Source of the DNA: Chitinophaga pinensis | GTDB taxonomy: Bacteria > Bacteroidota > Bacteroidia > NS11-12g > UBA9320 | DNA length: 38,511 nucleotides | Direction: 5' to 3' | Assembly: GCA_945889315.1 (NCBI GenBank) | Contig: CAMDBP010000016.1 | Location: 1 to 38,511 of the forward strand | Part shown: one piece after another, positions 1 to 9,142 of the stretch | How the letters are laid out: each line of letters opens with the position of its first letter | Position numbering within the stretch: the first letter of the stretch is position 1 | Program-made: the position numbers and the translations under genes | The notes under the pieces: generated by a model | Databases searched by the model: none | Told to the model about the DNA's origin: nothing | Seen by the model: the letters and a program-made list of their open reading frames with translations, nothing else

Positions 1-1
1 A

Positions 2-1954
2 CTCGAAAAGGATCTTATACCAAACCCAAAATTAAGTATAAACAAAGGGGGATTAGCTCCATTGGGTGAGGTTAAAGATAATTGGACCTTTACGCAACTA
101 AAAGCGATGAGCAAAAAGTTGAAGTTTAATATGTCTAAACCAATAGCAGAGATGGATAGTGAGATATTAAATATTATTCTTCACGGTTCTGAGGAAAAAT
201 TTGAGGTTGAATATAAAGGGAGTTCGGGTTATAAACAGGTTTATGAAACCCAATGGAAAGGAGTAGTTCCTTCGCTTATGGAGGCCTATTTTGAAAAAGA
301 TTTTGGTACACTTAGTAGATGGGCAGATGAATTTATGACCGTAGTGCCTTGTCGCACTTGCCATGGAGGGAGATTAAATAAAGAAGCGCTTTCATATAAA
401 ATCGGAGAACTAAATATTGCCAACTTGAGCAATATGAGTATTAGTGAGCTTTACGAATGGCTTACCACCGTTGAGGCAACCATGAGTGAAAGACAACTTA
501 CCATTGGGGCTGAAGTTTTGAAAGAAATACGTGAACGCGTTAAGTTTTTGTTGGATGTTGGTCTTTCTTATCTATCACTAAATAATTCTTCAAAAACACT
601 AAGTGGAGGAGAGGCACAACGAATACGACTGGCAACACAAATAGGATCTCAACTAGAAGAAGTACTTTATATATTGGATGAACCTAGTATAGGTTTACAT
701 CAACGAGACAATAAGCGACTTATCAATTCGCTTAAGGAATTAAGAGATATAGGCAATTCTGTAATCGTAGTGGAACACGATAGAGATATGATCTTAGAAA
801 GTGACTTTGTTGTAGATATTGGTCCTGGCGCGGGCAAAAACGGCGGAGAGATTGTAGCAGCAGGCAAATGGGAAGACATCAAAAATAACGGTACTGTCAC
901 TTCTGATTATTTAGGAGGTCAGCGAAAAATAGAAATCCCCACTGAAAGGAGAAAGGGGACAGGGAAGAAGTTGGTGCTAAGCGGTTGTACCGGTAATAAT
1001 TTAAAAAATGTAACAGCAGAGTTTCCATTAGGCAAACTGATTGCCGTAACCGGCGTTTCAGGCAGCGGTAAAAGTAGTTTAATAAATGAAACGCTCCATC
1101 CCATACTTTCTGAATACGTATATAATTCCAATAAAAAACCCTTGCCTTATGATAAAGTAAAAGGTTTAGAGTACATAGATAAGGTAATTACCATCGATCA
1201 GTCGCCTATTGGCAGAACGCCTAGGAGTAATCCCGCTACTTATGTTGGATTTTTCTCTGATGTAAGAACACTCTATTCGGAAATAGGAGAAGCTAAAATA
1301 AGGGGCTACAAGCCTGGACGATTTAGCTTTAATGTAAAGGGGGGTAGATGTGAAACCTGCGGTGGCGGTGGACAAAAAGTGATAGAAATGAATTTTCTTC
1401 CTGACGTGCTGGTAGAATGCGAGACATGTCAAGGAAAGCGCTACAACAGAGAAACACTCGAAATACGTTACAAAAACAAGAGTATTAGTGATGTGCTAGA
1501 TATGACCGTAGAAGAAGCGGTAGGTTTCTTTGAAGCGGTACCAAGCATATATAGAAAAGTAAAAGCACTTAATGATGTTGGTCTTAGCTATATAACTCTT
1601 GGTCAAAGTAGTACTACTATTTCTGGAGGAGAGGCCCAACGGGTTAAACTGGCAACAGAATTAAGTAAGATAAGCACAGGACAAACATTCTATATTCTTG
1701 ACGAACCTACTACGGGACTTCATTTTGAAGACATAAAACAATTAATAGGTGTTCTCCAAAATTTAGTAGACTTAGGTAATACAGTACTGGTTATAGAGCA
1801 TAATCTGGACGTCGTGAAAGTCGCCGATTGGATTATAGATGTGGGACCTGAAGGTGGCAATGCTGGAGGCCAAATACTGGTAACTGGGACACCAGAAGAT
1901 TTGATAAAAAGTGACATAGGTCATACCGCAAAGTATCTAGCGCTAGAAATGTAA
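2..1954 (+). CDS. uvrA: Excinuclease ABC subunit UvrA (C-terminal part; 5' end lies outside the window)
   Basis: Frame is open from base 2 (LEKDLIPNPKLSINKGGLAPLGEVKDNW), so the TTG at 62 is not the real start. Two ABC signatures (LSGGEAQRIRLATQIG, ISGGEAQRVKLATELS), Walker A GVSGSGKSSL, zinc motif CETCGGGGQKVIEMNFLPDVLVECETC. Confidence 0.97.
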   Translation, partial: LEKDLIPNPKLSINKGGLAPLGEVKDNWTFTQLKAMSKKLKFNMSKPIAEMDSEILNIILHGSEEKFEVEYKGSSGYKQVYETQWKGVVPSLMEAYFEKDFGTLSRWADEFMTVVPCRTCHGGRLNKEALSYKIGELNIANLSNMSISELYEWLTTVEATMSERQLTIGAEVLKEIRERVKFLLDVGLSYLSLNNSSKTLSGGEAQRIRLATQIGSQLEEVLYILDEPSIGLHQRDNKRLINSLKELRDIGNSVIVVEHDRDMILESDFVVDIGPGAGKNGGEIVAAGKWEDIKNNGTVTSDYLGGQRKIEIPTERRKGTGKKLVLSGCTGNNLKNVTAEFPLGKLIAVTGVSGSGKSSLINETLHPILSEYVYNSNKKPLPYDKVKGLEYIDKVITIDQSPIGRTPRSNPATYVGFFSDVRTLYSEIGEAKIRGYKPGRFSFNVKGGRCETCGGGGQKVIEMNFLPDVLVECETCQGKRYNRETLEIRYKNKSISDVLDMTVEEAVGFFEAVPSIYRKVKALNDVGLSYITLGQSSTTISGGEAQRVKLATELSKISTGQTFYILDEPTTGLHFEDIKQLIGVLQNLVDLGNTVLVIEHNLDVVKVADWIIDVGPEGGNAGGQILVTGTPEDLIKSDIGHTAKYLALEM

Positions 1955-2049
1955 TGCACGTTACGTGCCTATACAGAAAATCAATTACTATTCTCCTTTT
2001 TCGTTTCTGCACTTGTAAGCTAAATCTCTCAAAAATTTACTACAAATGT

Positions 2050-2080
2050 ATTGCTGAACCTAAATCTCTGCGTACATTTG
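2050..2080 (+). promoter_or_regulatory. Bacteroidota-type promoter of the SRP RNA: ATTG (2050-2053), 19 nt, TACATTTG (2073-2080)
   Basis: Match to the TTTG-N19-TAnnTTTG consensus with one mismatch in the -33 element, placed just upstream of the SRP RNA 5' stem. Confidence 0.7.
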
Positions 2081-2082
2081 TC

Positions 2083-2172
2083 CCGGCTGACACGACCAGC
2101 TCCCTTTGAACTCCCCCAGGGCAGGAATGCAGCAAGGGTAAAAGGTTGTAGCGGTGCGATGTCAGCCATTTT
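2083..2172 (+). ncRNA. ffs: Small bacterial SRP RNA (4.5S)
   Basis: Apical SRP Alu-less signature CCCCCAGGGCAGGAATGCAGCAAGGGTAA; closing stem GGCTGACA (2085-2092) / TGTCAGCC (2160-2167), followed by TTTTTT. Exact ends are approximate. Confidence 0.9.
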
Positions 2173-2309
2173 TTATACTCAAATTACACTTCAATTTTAT
2201 TATCCTTCTATTATTTAGCATCCAGCGTGAGATGTTATAATCATTTCTATTTTTAAATTTATAGCGGTAAAATAGAGAACTCCCCAACCAAAACTATATC
2301 TTCGCCCTA

Positions 2310-2966
2310 ATGAAATTTTTTGTTGATACTGCGAACTTGGAGCAAATAAAAGAAGCTCAAGCACTTGGAATACTGGATGGCGTTACTACTAATCCGTCAC
2401 TTATGGCTAAAGAAGGTATTATTGGTTACGATAATGTAATGTCACATTACAGAACGATTTGTGAGTTGGTAGACGGCGATATTAGTGCAGAAGTTATTGC
2501 GACCGATTATGATGGTATGATCAAAGAAGGTCAAGAATTGGCAGATCTACATCCCAATATCGTAGTAAAAGTTCCTATGACCATAGATGGGATTAAAGCT
2601 ATCCGATGGTTTAGTGATAATGATATAAAAACAAATTGCACACTTGTATTCTCTGCAGGTCAAGCCATTCTTGCGGCAAAAGCGGGAGCTACGTATATTT
2701 CTCCATTTATTGGTCGTGTAGATGACATGACATGGGATGGTATTGAGCTGATTGCTCAAATCGCAGATATATATAGTATTCAAGGTTTCCCTACAGAAAT
2801 TCTAGCGGCATCCATTCGAAATCCATTGCACATAGTAAGAGCGGCAGAAGCCGGAGCAGATGTATGTACATGTCCACTTAGCGCAATCATAGGTCTAGCA
2901 AAGCACCCATTAACTGATATTGGATTAGCTCAGTTTTTGGCAGATCATAAGAAAGCCAATGGTTAA
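2310..2966 (+). CDS. fsa: Transaldolase / fructose-6-phosphate aldolase family (MipB/TalC-like)
   Basis: MKFFVDTANLEQIKEAQALGILDGVTTNPSLMAKEG and NIVVKVPMT motif; 218 aa short transaldolase form. Confidence 0.92.
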   Translation: MKFFVDTANLEQIKEAQALGILDGVTTNPSLMAKEGIIGYDNVMSHYRTICELVDGDISAEVIATDYDGMIKEGQELADLHPNIVVKVPMTIDGIKAIRWFSDNDIKTNCTLVFSAGQAILAAKAGATYISPFIGRVDDMTWDGIELIAQIADIYSIQGFPTEILAASIRNPLHIVRAAEAGADVCTCPLSAIIGLAKHPLTDIGLAQFLADHKKANG

Positions 2967-3099
2967 TGTTTTTGAAAAAACGAATACTATTGCTTAAAGC
3001 AGTTTATATACAAGTAGTTTTGTAAATTATTTAATGGTAACGTTTCTAGAACTAAAAACGCAACACTAGATTAGCCTGACTAAATATTATCGAATCAAT

Positions 3100-3822
3100 T
3101 TGAACCCTATAGTTATCATACCGACGTATAATGAGAAGGAAAACATTCTCGATATGTTAGATAAAGTAATGTCTTTATCAACGGTTTTTGATGTGCTCGT
3201 AGTTGATGATAATTCGCCAGACGGCACTGCTCAAATGGTTAAAGAGCGAATGGCAAACAAATCCAGAATAAACCTCCTAGAAAACGGAAATAAAAATGGA
3301 CTAGGAACAGCCTACATCGCAGGATTTAAATGGTGTTTGGAGCGAAATTATGAATATATCTTTGAGATGGATTGTGATTTTTCACATAACCCTGACGATT
3401 TGATCCGTTTACATGATGAATTGCAAAAGCCAGATAACGATATGGTGGTAGGGTCTCGCTATGTGGGTAATGTAGTAAATGTGGTAAACTGGCCTATGAG
3501 TCGTGTATTGTTAAGCTATTTTGCGTCCGCTTATGTGCGATTTTTTACTCAAATGAAATTAGCAGATGCCACTGCTGGTTTTGTCGGATATACGAGTGAA
3601 TTACTAAGTAGTATAGACATGTCTAGGATTAAATTTAGAGGCTACGCATTTCAGATAGAAATGAAATACACTGCACATTCCTTGGGTAAAACAATCAAAG
3701 AAATCCCCATTATTTTTACGGATAGAACCGCCGGAGAATCTAAAATGACGGGCGGAATTATTCGCGAGGCACTGTTTGGTGTAATTAGTCTTCGCTTCAA
3801 ACGCATTTCTGCGTTAAAATAA
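3100..3822 (+). CDS. Polyprenol monophosphomannose synthase-like GT2 glycosyltransferase (TTG start)
   Basis: IVIIPTYNEKENI, VVDDNSPDGTAQ, EMDCDFSHNPDDL, GSRYV..G motifs of the dolichyl-phosphate mannose synthase family. Confidence 0.9.
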   Translation: MNPIVIIPTYNEKENILDMLDKVMSLSTVFDVLVVDDNSPDGTAQMVKERMANKSRINLLENGNKNGLGTAYIAGFKWCLERNYEYIFEMDCDFSHNPDDLIRLHDELQKPDNDMVVGSRYVGNVVNVVNWPMSRVLLSYFASAYVRFFTQMKLADATAGFVGYTSELLSSIDMSRIKFRGYAFQIEMKYTAHSLGKTIKEIPIIFTDRTAGESKMTGGIIREALFGVISLRFKRISALK

Positions 3823-3831
3823 GAGTAACCC

Positions 3832-4722
3832 TTACTTAGAAAGATGCTTTTCGGCGTGGTAACTAGAACGAACTAGTGGGCCACTTTCTATATAGTCAAA
3901 TCCCATTTTCTGACCTTCTCGTTTGTACATCGCAAAAATGTCAGGATGCACATATTCAGCTACTTTTAGATGTCGTGTAGTGGGCTGCATATATTGACCA
4001 AGTGTTATGATTCCTACCCCGGTGTTTCTCAAATCGTGCATGGTTTCTAAAATTTCATCTTCTGCTTCACCCATTCCGCACATAATGCCACTTTTGGTTT
4101 TCATACCTTTCTCTTTAAGATATGAAAGTACAAAGAGTGATCTATCATATTTCGCTTGTACCCTAACTTCTTTGGTAAGACGTCTCACCGTTTCAATATT
4201 GTGCGAAACTATTTCAGGATGAACAGAAATAATACGATCTAATTGCTCTGTATTCCCTTGAAAATCGGGGATCAAGGTTTCAAGTGTAGTTTCTGGATTA
4301 AACTCTCTAATGGTCGTAACGGTTTTAGCCCAATGTATACTTCCTCCATCTTCTAAATCATCGCGGTCTACACTGGTTATTACTGCGTGTTTTATGCCCA
4401 TTATATTAATAGACTGTGCAACTTTAAATGGCTCAAGAGGATCAAGTTTCTCACCAGCGCCAGTAGCAACATTACAAAACTGACAGCTTCTAGTACAGGT
4501 ATTCCCGCCAATCATAAAAGTAGCAGTACCCGCTCCCCAACATTCCCCAATATTGGGGCATTTACCACTTTCGCAAATAGTGTGTAATTTGTTGTCTTTT
4601 ACCAACTTCAGCATTTCAGCATAGTGTCCTTCTCCAGGTATTTGGGTCTTGAGCCAATCTGGTTTCATACGCTGTTGCTGTTTTATCTTAACGTGGGGTT
4701 TGTTTTCTATGTTATTTTTCAT
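3832..4722 (-). CDS. lipA: Lipoyl synthase
   Basis: CESGKCPNIGECWGAGTATFMIGGNTCTRSCQFCNV (both Fe-S motifs). The ORF track start (4794) is too long; MKNNIENKPH.. at 4722 fits better. Confidence 0.96.
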   Translation of the reverse strand: MKNNIENKPHVKIKQQQRMKPDWLKTQIPGEGHYAEMLKLVKDNKLHTICESGKCPNIGECWGAGTATFMIGGNTCTRSCQFCNVATGAGEKLDPLEPFKVAQSINIMGIKHAVITSVDRDDLEDGGSIHWAKTVTTIREFNPETTLETLIPDFQGNTEQLDRIISVHPEIVSHNIETVRRLTKEVRVQAKYDRSLFVLSYLKEKGMKTKSGIMCGMGEAEDEILETMHDLRNTGVGIITLGQYMQPTTRHLKVAEYVHPDIFAMYKREGQKMGFDYIESGPLVRSSYHAEKHLSK

Positions 4723-4834
4723 AAAACGGAGCAAAATTAAGACTCTTTTTAGAGTATGTGCATTATATCGTAATTTTACGCTGCACGATAACAAAACAGT
4801 GATACTAATCGTTAGTTTTGTTTATTCTAATTAA

Positions 4835-7087
4835 ATGAGGTTAATCTACACTTTTTATTTTTTCTTAATAGGGCTCAGTCTCTTTGCTCAAAATAATACC
4901 CCTACCTACACCTGGCGTATGCATCTGCCTTATAACAGTGTAAGGCAAATAATAGAAGTAGATAGAACCCTGTATGTGCTGGCTGAAGTGGGCTTGTATA
5001 CATTTGATTTAATTAGTGGGGAATCCACAATGCTTACCAAAGTAGATGGATTTGCAGAATCAAAAGTGAGTAATTTTGGCTACTCTGACGATACTAAAAC
5101 CCTAATCATAGTATATGAAAACGGGAATATTGATTTATTAAAGGACAATAAAATCATCAACTTGCCAGGTCTAAAAAGAGCTAGTGTTGGAGGGCAAAAG
5201 TTTATCTACGAAACTTCTGTAATTGGTCGCAAAGCATATTTAGCCACATCATTTGGAGTAGTTGTGGTTGATTTAGAAAAGCAACTAATTTCAGCAGATT
5301 ACCAAAACCTAGGTGCTGGCGGTACTACGCTGGAAGTATTTTCCATTTTTGTCTTTAATGACACCCTTTACCTCGCTACTGATGAAGGTATAAAATCGGC
5401 ACCTGCCTATGATAGCCGAGTAAATCTTCAAAATTTTGAAACGTGGAAAACAAATACGACCTATAAATCTACTCGCCTATTTCGAGAATTTAACAACAAT
5501 TTGTTTTTCGTAAACGATAGTATCTTGTACAATTACGCAAGCGGCAGTTATTCAACGGTAGAAGCCGGCGTTAAAAAAGACTATAAAAGTTTAATAACGG
5601 CGCATGACAAATTGGTGATTTGCCGTTGGGAGGGAGTAGCACTTTTAGATAAGCTTTTTAAGCTGGAAGATAAGAAGGAGCCGTTTATGGAATATGCAAT
5701 CATAGATTATCAAAACAATTTATGGTTTGGTGGTTTTTATAGGGGGCTAATTAAAAAATGGCCAGACGGGAGGATAGACGGGTTTATACCCCCAGGACCC
5801 TATGGCTTGACGACCTATGATATGCAAGGGTATGAGAATACTATGTATGTAACAGCGGGAGGCCATACTAACGCGTATGCTCCGTCTTATGTAAACTATG
5901 GTTATTACATATACGAAGACGGACAATGGCTCAATAGAGATCTTAATAATCCAGTAGTAGGTAGTATGATTGATTTTACCAATATTTACATCAATCAAAA
6001 TAGTGGAGATGTCTATCTAGGTAGTTTTGGAAGCGGATTAGCAAAACTTAAAAACAAGGTCCCAGAGCAAAAATTTACTTCTGCGAATAGTACAATAAAA
6101 GCAGCGGTAGACACAAGAGAAATAGCATTAGGCATGACCCAAGATTCAAAAGGAACCTTGTGGGTAGCCAACTACGAAACAGAGAAACCGCTTTTATCGC
6201 TAAAAAAGGACGGTAGCTGGAAGGAATATAATGTTGGTTCCAACAGAATTGGGGAGATGGTAGTCGATGATCAAGATAATATTTGGATGCTAGCACCTCG
6301 TTCTAGTAGCCTTGGCCTTGTGGTCGCTAAAGAGAAGAGTAACGGGGGGGTAGATTATAGACCTCTCACTACAGGGGCTAAAAACGGCGGGTTGCCTAAT
6401 AATAATGTAAAGGCCATAGTGCGGGATAAAGACGGAGAAATTTGGGTAGGAACAGAAACAGGAATTGGGGTGTTTTATCAACCAAGCTTAGTCTTTGATC
6501 CACAGCAAAGAATAAATGCAGACGCACAGCAAATCATTATTGATGATGGAAGTGACATTGGATACCTACTAGAAAAAGAGGTTATAAATGATCTTAAGGT
6601 AGATGGCGGGAACAGAAAATGGGCTGCTACAAACAATGGAGTATGGCTTATTGCAGAAGATGGGTCACGTATTTTGAAACATTTTACGGCGAGTAATAGT
6701 CCGCTGCCTAGTGATATAGTGAATTGTATTGGCATAGTTCCAAATACAGGGGAAGTATTCTTTGGAACTACCCAAGGAATAACATCATATAGAGGAGATG
6801 CCACAGAAGCAAGTAGTACGCATCAAAATACATTAGTGTTTCCTAATCCTGTTCACTCTGCGTATCAAGGGCCCATAACGATTACCGGTTTGCCTGAGGA
6901 TGCGACAGTAAAAATAGCAGATGTCGCTGGTCGTGTTGTGTATGAACTGATTGCCACCGGCGGCACCGCCGTATGGAACGGATTAAACTTTGAAGGACAA
7001 AAGCCACAAACAGGAATTTATCTGATTTACAGCGCGAATAAGGATGACGAAGAAGCTTTAGTGACTAAACTGCTTATAGTGAGGTAA
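4835..7087 (+). CDS. porZ: PorZ-like type IX secretion beta-propeller protein with C-terminal sorting domain
   Basis: Signal peptide (YFFLIGLSLFAQ), repeated propeller-like motifs, C-terminal FPNPVHS...GITSYRG/T9SS-type domain ending in TGIYLIYSANKDDEEALVTKLLIVR; immediately upstream of recO, the usual porZ context in Bacteroidota. Confidence 0.85.
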   Translation: MRLIYTFYFFLIGLSLFAQNNTPTYTWRMHLPYNSVRQIIEVDRTLYVLAEVGLYTFDLISGESTMLTKVDGFAESKVSNFGYSDDTKTLIIVYENGNIDLLKDNKIINLPGLKRASVGGQKFIYETSVIGRKAYLATSFGVVVVDLEKQLISADYQNLGAGGTTLEVFSIFVFNDTLYLATDEGIKSAPAYDSRVNLQNFETWKTNTTYKSTRLFREFNNNLFFVNDSILYNYASGSYSTVEAGVKKDYKSLITAHDKLVICRWEGVALLDKLFKLEDKKEPFMEYAIIDYQNNLWFGGFYRGLIKKWPDGRIDGFIPPGPYGLTTYDMQGYENTMYVTAGGHTNAYAPSYVNYGYYIYEDGQWLNRDLNNPVVGSMIDFTNIYINQNSGDVYLGSFGSGLAKLKNKVPEQKFTSANSTIKAAVDTREIALGMTQDSKGTLWVANYETEKPLLSLKKDGSWKEYNVGSNRIGEMVVDDQDNIWMLAPRSSSLGLVVAKEKSNGGVDYRPLTTGAKNGGLPNNNVKAIVRDKDGEIWVGTETGIGVFYQPSLVFDPQQRINADAQQIIIDDGSDIGYLLEKEVINDLKVDGGNRKWAATNNGVWLIAEDGSRILKHFTASNSPLPSDIVNCIGIVPNTGEVFFGTTQGITSYRGDATEASSTHQNTLVFPNPVHSAYQGPITITGLPEDATVKIADVAGRVVYELIATGGTAVWNGLNFEGQKPQTGIYLIYSANKDDEEALVTKLLIVR

Positions 7088-7800
7088 TGATTACCAAAAC
7101 CAAAGCAATTGTATTACGCAACACCAATTATGGTGAAAGTAGTGTGATTAGTAAAATGTATACCCGAGAATTTGGGGTAAGAACCTATATTTTACAAAGC
7201 ATTCGAAAAGGAAAATCTGCCATTAAACCATCTATGATTCAGCCACTTAGTTTGGTGGATCTAGATATTTACGAAAAACCCAATAGCAGTATTAACAGGA
7301 TAAAAGAATTAAAGAATAATCCCCTGTTAATGGATATTCAAGACAGTGTTCCCAAAAAAACGGTAGCTCTTTTTTTACTTGAGTTGCTCAATCAATGCAT
7401 TGTAGAGGAACAATATGAAGAAGAATTGTTTGACTTCATCGCAGCACAAATTATTTTTTTAGAGCGTGAGCCACTCAACGCATTATTTCCAATTTACTTC
7501 ATGCTTAGACTTACTTATTATTTGGGCATAGAACCACAAGGAGAATTTTCTATAGATACCCCATACCTAAGTCTGGAAGAAGGAATATTCCTTGAACAAA
7601 GCGGCGTGAGTACGGTTTCTAAAGAGATTTCTGAGCTCATTTCCTTACTTGCCAACAATAGCAATTGGTCCTTGATTTCGATAAACTCTGATCTGCGTAG
7701 AGAAGGGCTAAATCAACTAATTAAATATTATCAATACCATATTACAAAGAACAAAAAAATGAAATCTGTTGAAATCCTTTCTGAACTTCTTCGTTTATAA
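7087..7800 (+). CDS. recO: DNA repair protein RecO
   Basis: MITKTKAIVLRNTNYGESSVISKMYTREFG N-terminal OB-fold motif; 1-nt overlap (TAATG) with the porZ stop. Confidence 0.92.
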   Translation: MITKTKAIVLRNTNYGESSVISKMYTREFGVRTYILQSIRKGKSAIKPSMIQPLSLVDLDIYEKPNSSINRIKELKNNPLLMDIQDSVPKKTVALFLLELLNQCIVEEQYEEELFDFIAAQIIFLEREPLNALFPIYFMLRLTYYLGIEPQGEFSIDTPYLSLEEGIFLEQSGVSTVSKEISELISLLANNSNWSLISINSDLRREGLNQLIKYYQYHITKNKKMKSVEILSELLRL

Positions 7801-7836
7801 AAAGTATAAGGAGCAGAGTTTTAGTATCTTTGTACA

Positions 7837-8409
7837 ATGAAGAAAGTAATAACTTTTCTAGTCTTAAGCAGTATTCTGTTTAGTGCAAATGCACAGAAAA
7901 AAAGTGCAGATTCTGCTATTATTTTGCGCAAAATGGTCATGGATGGAGATACTTTCTATGTATATACTTTTGACGAATTTATACTAAAAGAGTTTGACAA
8001 CAAGGAGCAAAAAGAAGAGTATCTAAGGTTGGTTCGAAATGTTAAAAAAGTGATGCCATACGCTAAGTTGGCGGCTTTTAGACTGCAAATGATGGAGGAT
8101 AATCTAAATCAACTTACCTCGGCTAAAGCAAAAAAGAAGTATATCAAAGCTACTGAAGAAGCTATAAAAGATGAATTTCTCTCTCATCTAAAAAACCTAA
8201 GCCTCAAGCAGGGGAAACTCCTCATAAAACTAATTCATAGAGAAACGGGGAATACTTCCTATGAAATACTTAAAAAATACAGAGGAAGTGCAAGCACGAT
8301 GTTCTACGGACTTTGGGCGAAATTTTATAATGCGGATATAGATACCAAATTTGATCCGATAGAGGACTATCAAATAGAGTATATAATTAAAAATGCAAAA
8401 TTAGAGTAA
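7837..8409 (+). CDS. DUF4294-type secreted/periplasmic protein, function unknown
   Basis: Signal peptide (VITFLVLSSILFSANAQ) and Bacteroidota-specific DUF4294-like body (VKKVMPYAKLAAFRLQMMEDNLNQL). Confidence 0.7.
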   Translation: MKKVITFLVLSSILFSANAQKKSADSAIILRKMVMDGDTFYVYTFDEFILKEFDNKEQKEEYLRLVRNVKKVMPYAKLAAFRLQMMEDNLNQLTSAKAKKKYIKATEEAIKDEFLSHLKNLSLKQGKLLIKLIHRETGNTSYEILKKYRGSASTMFYGLWAKFYNADIDTKFDPIEDYQIEYIIKNAKLE

Positions 8410-8428
8410 GGCTTAGGCCCTCATAAAT

Positions 8429-9142
8429 ATGAAAATAGACGTATTGGCATTCGGGGCGCATCCCGATGATGTAGAATTAGGTTGTTCTGGCACCTTGTTA
8501 AAATTAAAAGCTCAAGGTAAAAAAATAGGCATTATTGATTTGACTAAAGGGGAGATGGGTACACGTGGTAACGACCTTACTAGGAAGCAGGAGGCCGCTG
8601 ACGCTTCATCCATACTAGAGTTGGATGTACGCGATAATTTGGATCTAGGTGACGGCTCTTTTGAAATTAATCAAGAGAATAGATTGGCTGTAATTAAAGC
8701 TATCCGAAAGCACCAACCGACAGTCGTTTTGGCTAACTCATTCCACGACAGGCACACAGATCATGCACGGGGAGCACAGCTGGTCAAAGAGGCTTGTTTT
8801 TTAGCCGGTTTGAAAAAAATAATCACAGAAGATGAAAATGGTGAGCAAGGAAGTTGGAGACCAAAGCATGTGTTTCATTACATTCAATATTATCATGTTT
8901 CCCCACACTTTGTAATAGATGTTACGCCTTTTCAGGAGAAAAAAAATGAGAGTATACGTGCATACAAAACCCAATTTTTTAATCCAGAGTCTGATGAACC
9001 CGATACGCTGATTAGTTCAGAGAAATTTTTAAAGTTTGTAGAAGCGCGAGGGAGAGAAATGGGAGCCGCTATTGAAGTTGAATTTGGAGAAGGCTTTACA
9101 TCTGACAGCCCTTTAACCTATGATCTTTTTAGTCTTTTGTAG
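8429..9142 (+). CDS. bshB1: Bacillithiol biosynthesis deacetylase BshB1
   Basis: MKIDVLAFGAHPDDVELGCSGTLLKLKAQGKKIGIIDLTKGEMGTRG; HDRHTDHARGA; PIG-L/LmbE family with BshB1 features. Confidence 0.93.
   Translation: MKIDVLAFGAHPDDVELGCSGTLLKLKAQGKKIGIIDLTKGEMGTRGNDLTRKQEAADASSILELDVRDNLDLGDGSFEINQENRLAVIKAIRKHQPTVVLANSFHDRHTDHARGAQLVKEACFLAGLKKIITEDENGEQGSWRPKHVFHYIQYYHVSPHFVIDVTPFQEKKNESIRAYKTQFFNPESDEPDTLISSEKFLKFVEARGREMGAAIEVEFGEGFTSDSPLTYDLFSLL

Noticed and set aside
6478-6804. 108-aa minus-strand ORF inside porZ (with several other antisense ORFs in uvrA, lipA, iscS and the CotH gene)
   Set aside because: All lie opposite clear coding frames and have no domain-like sequence.
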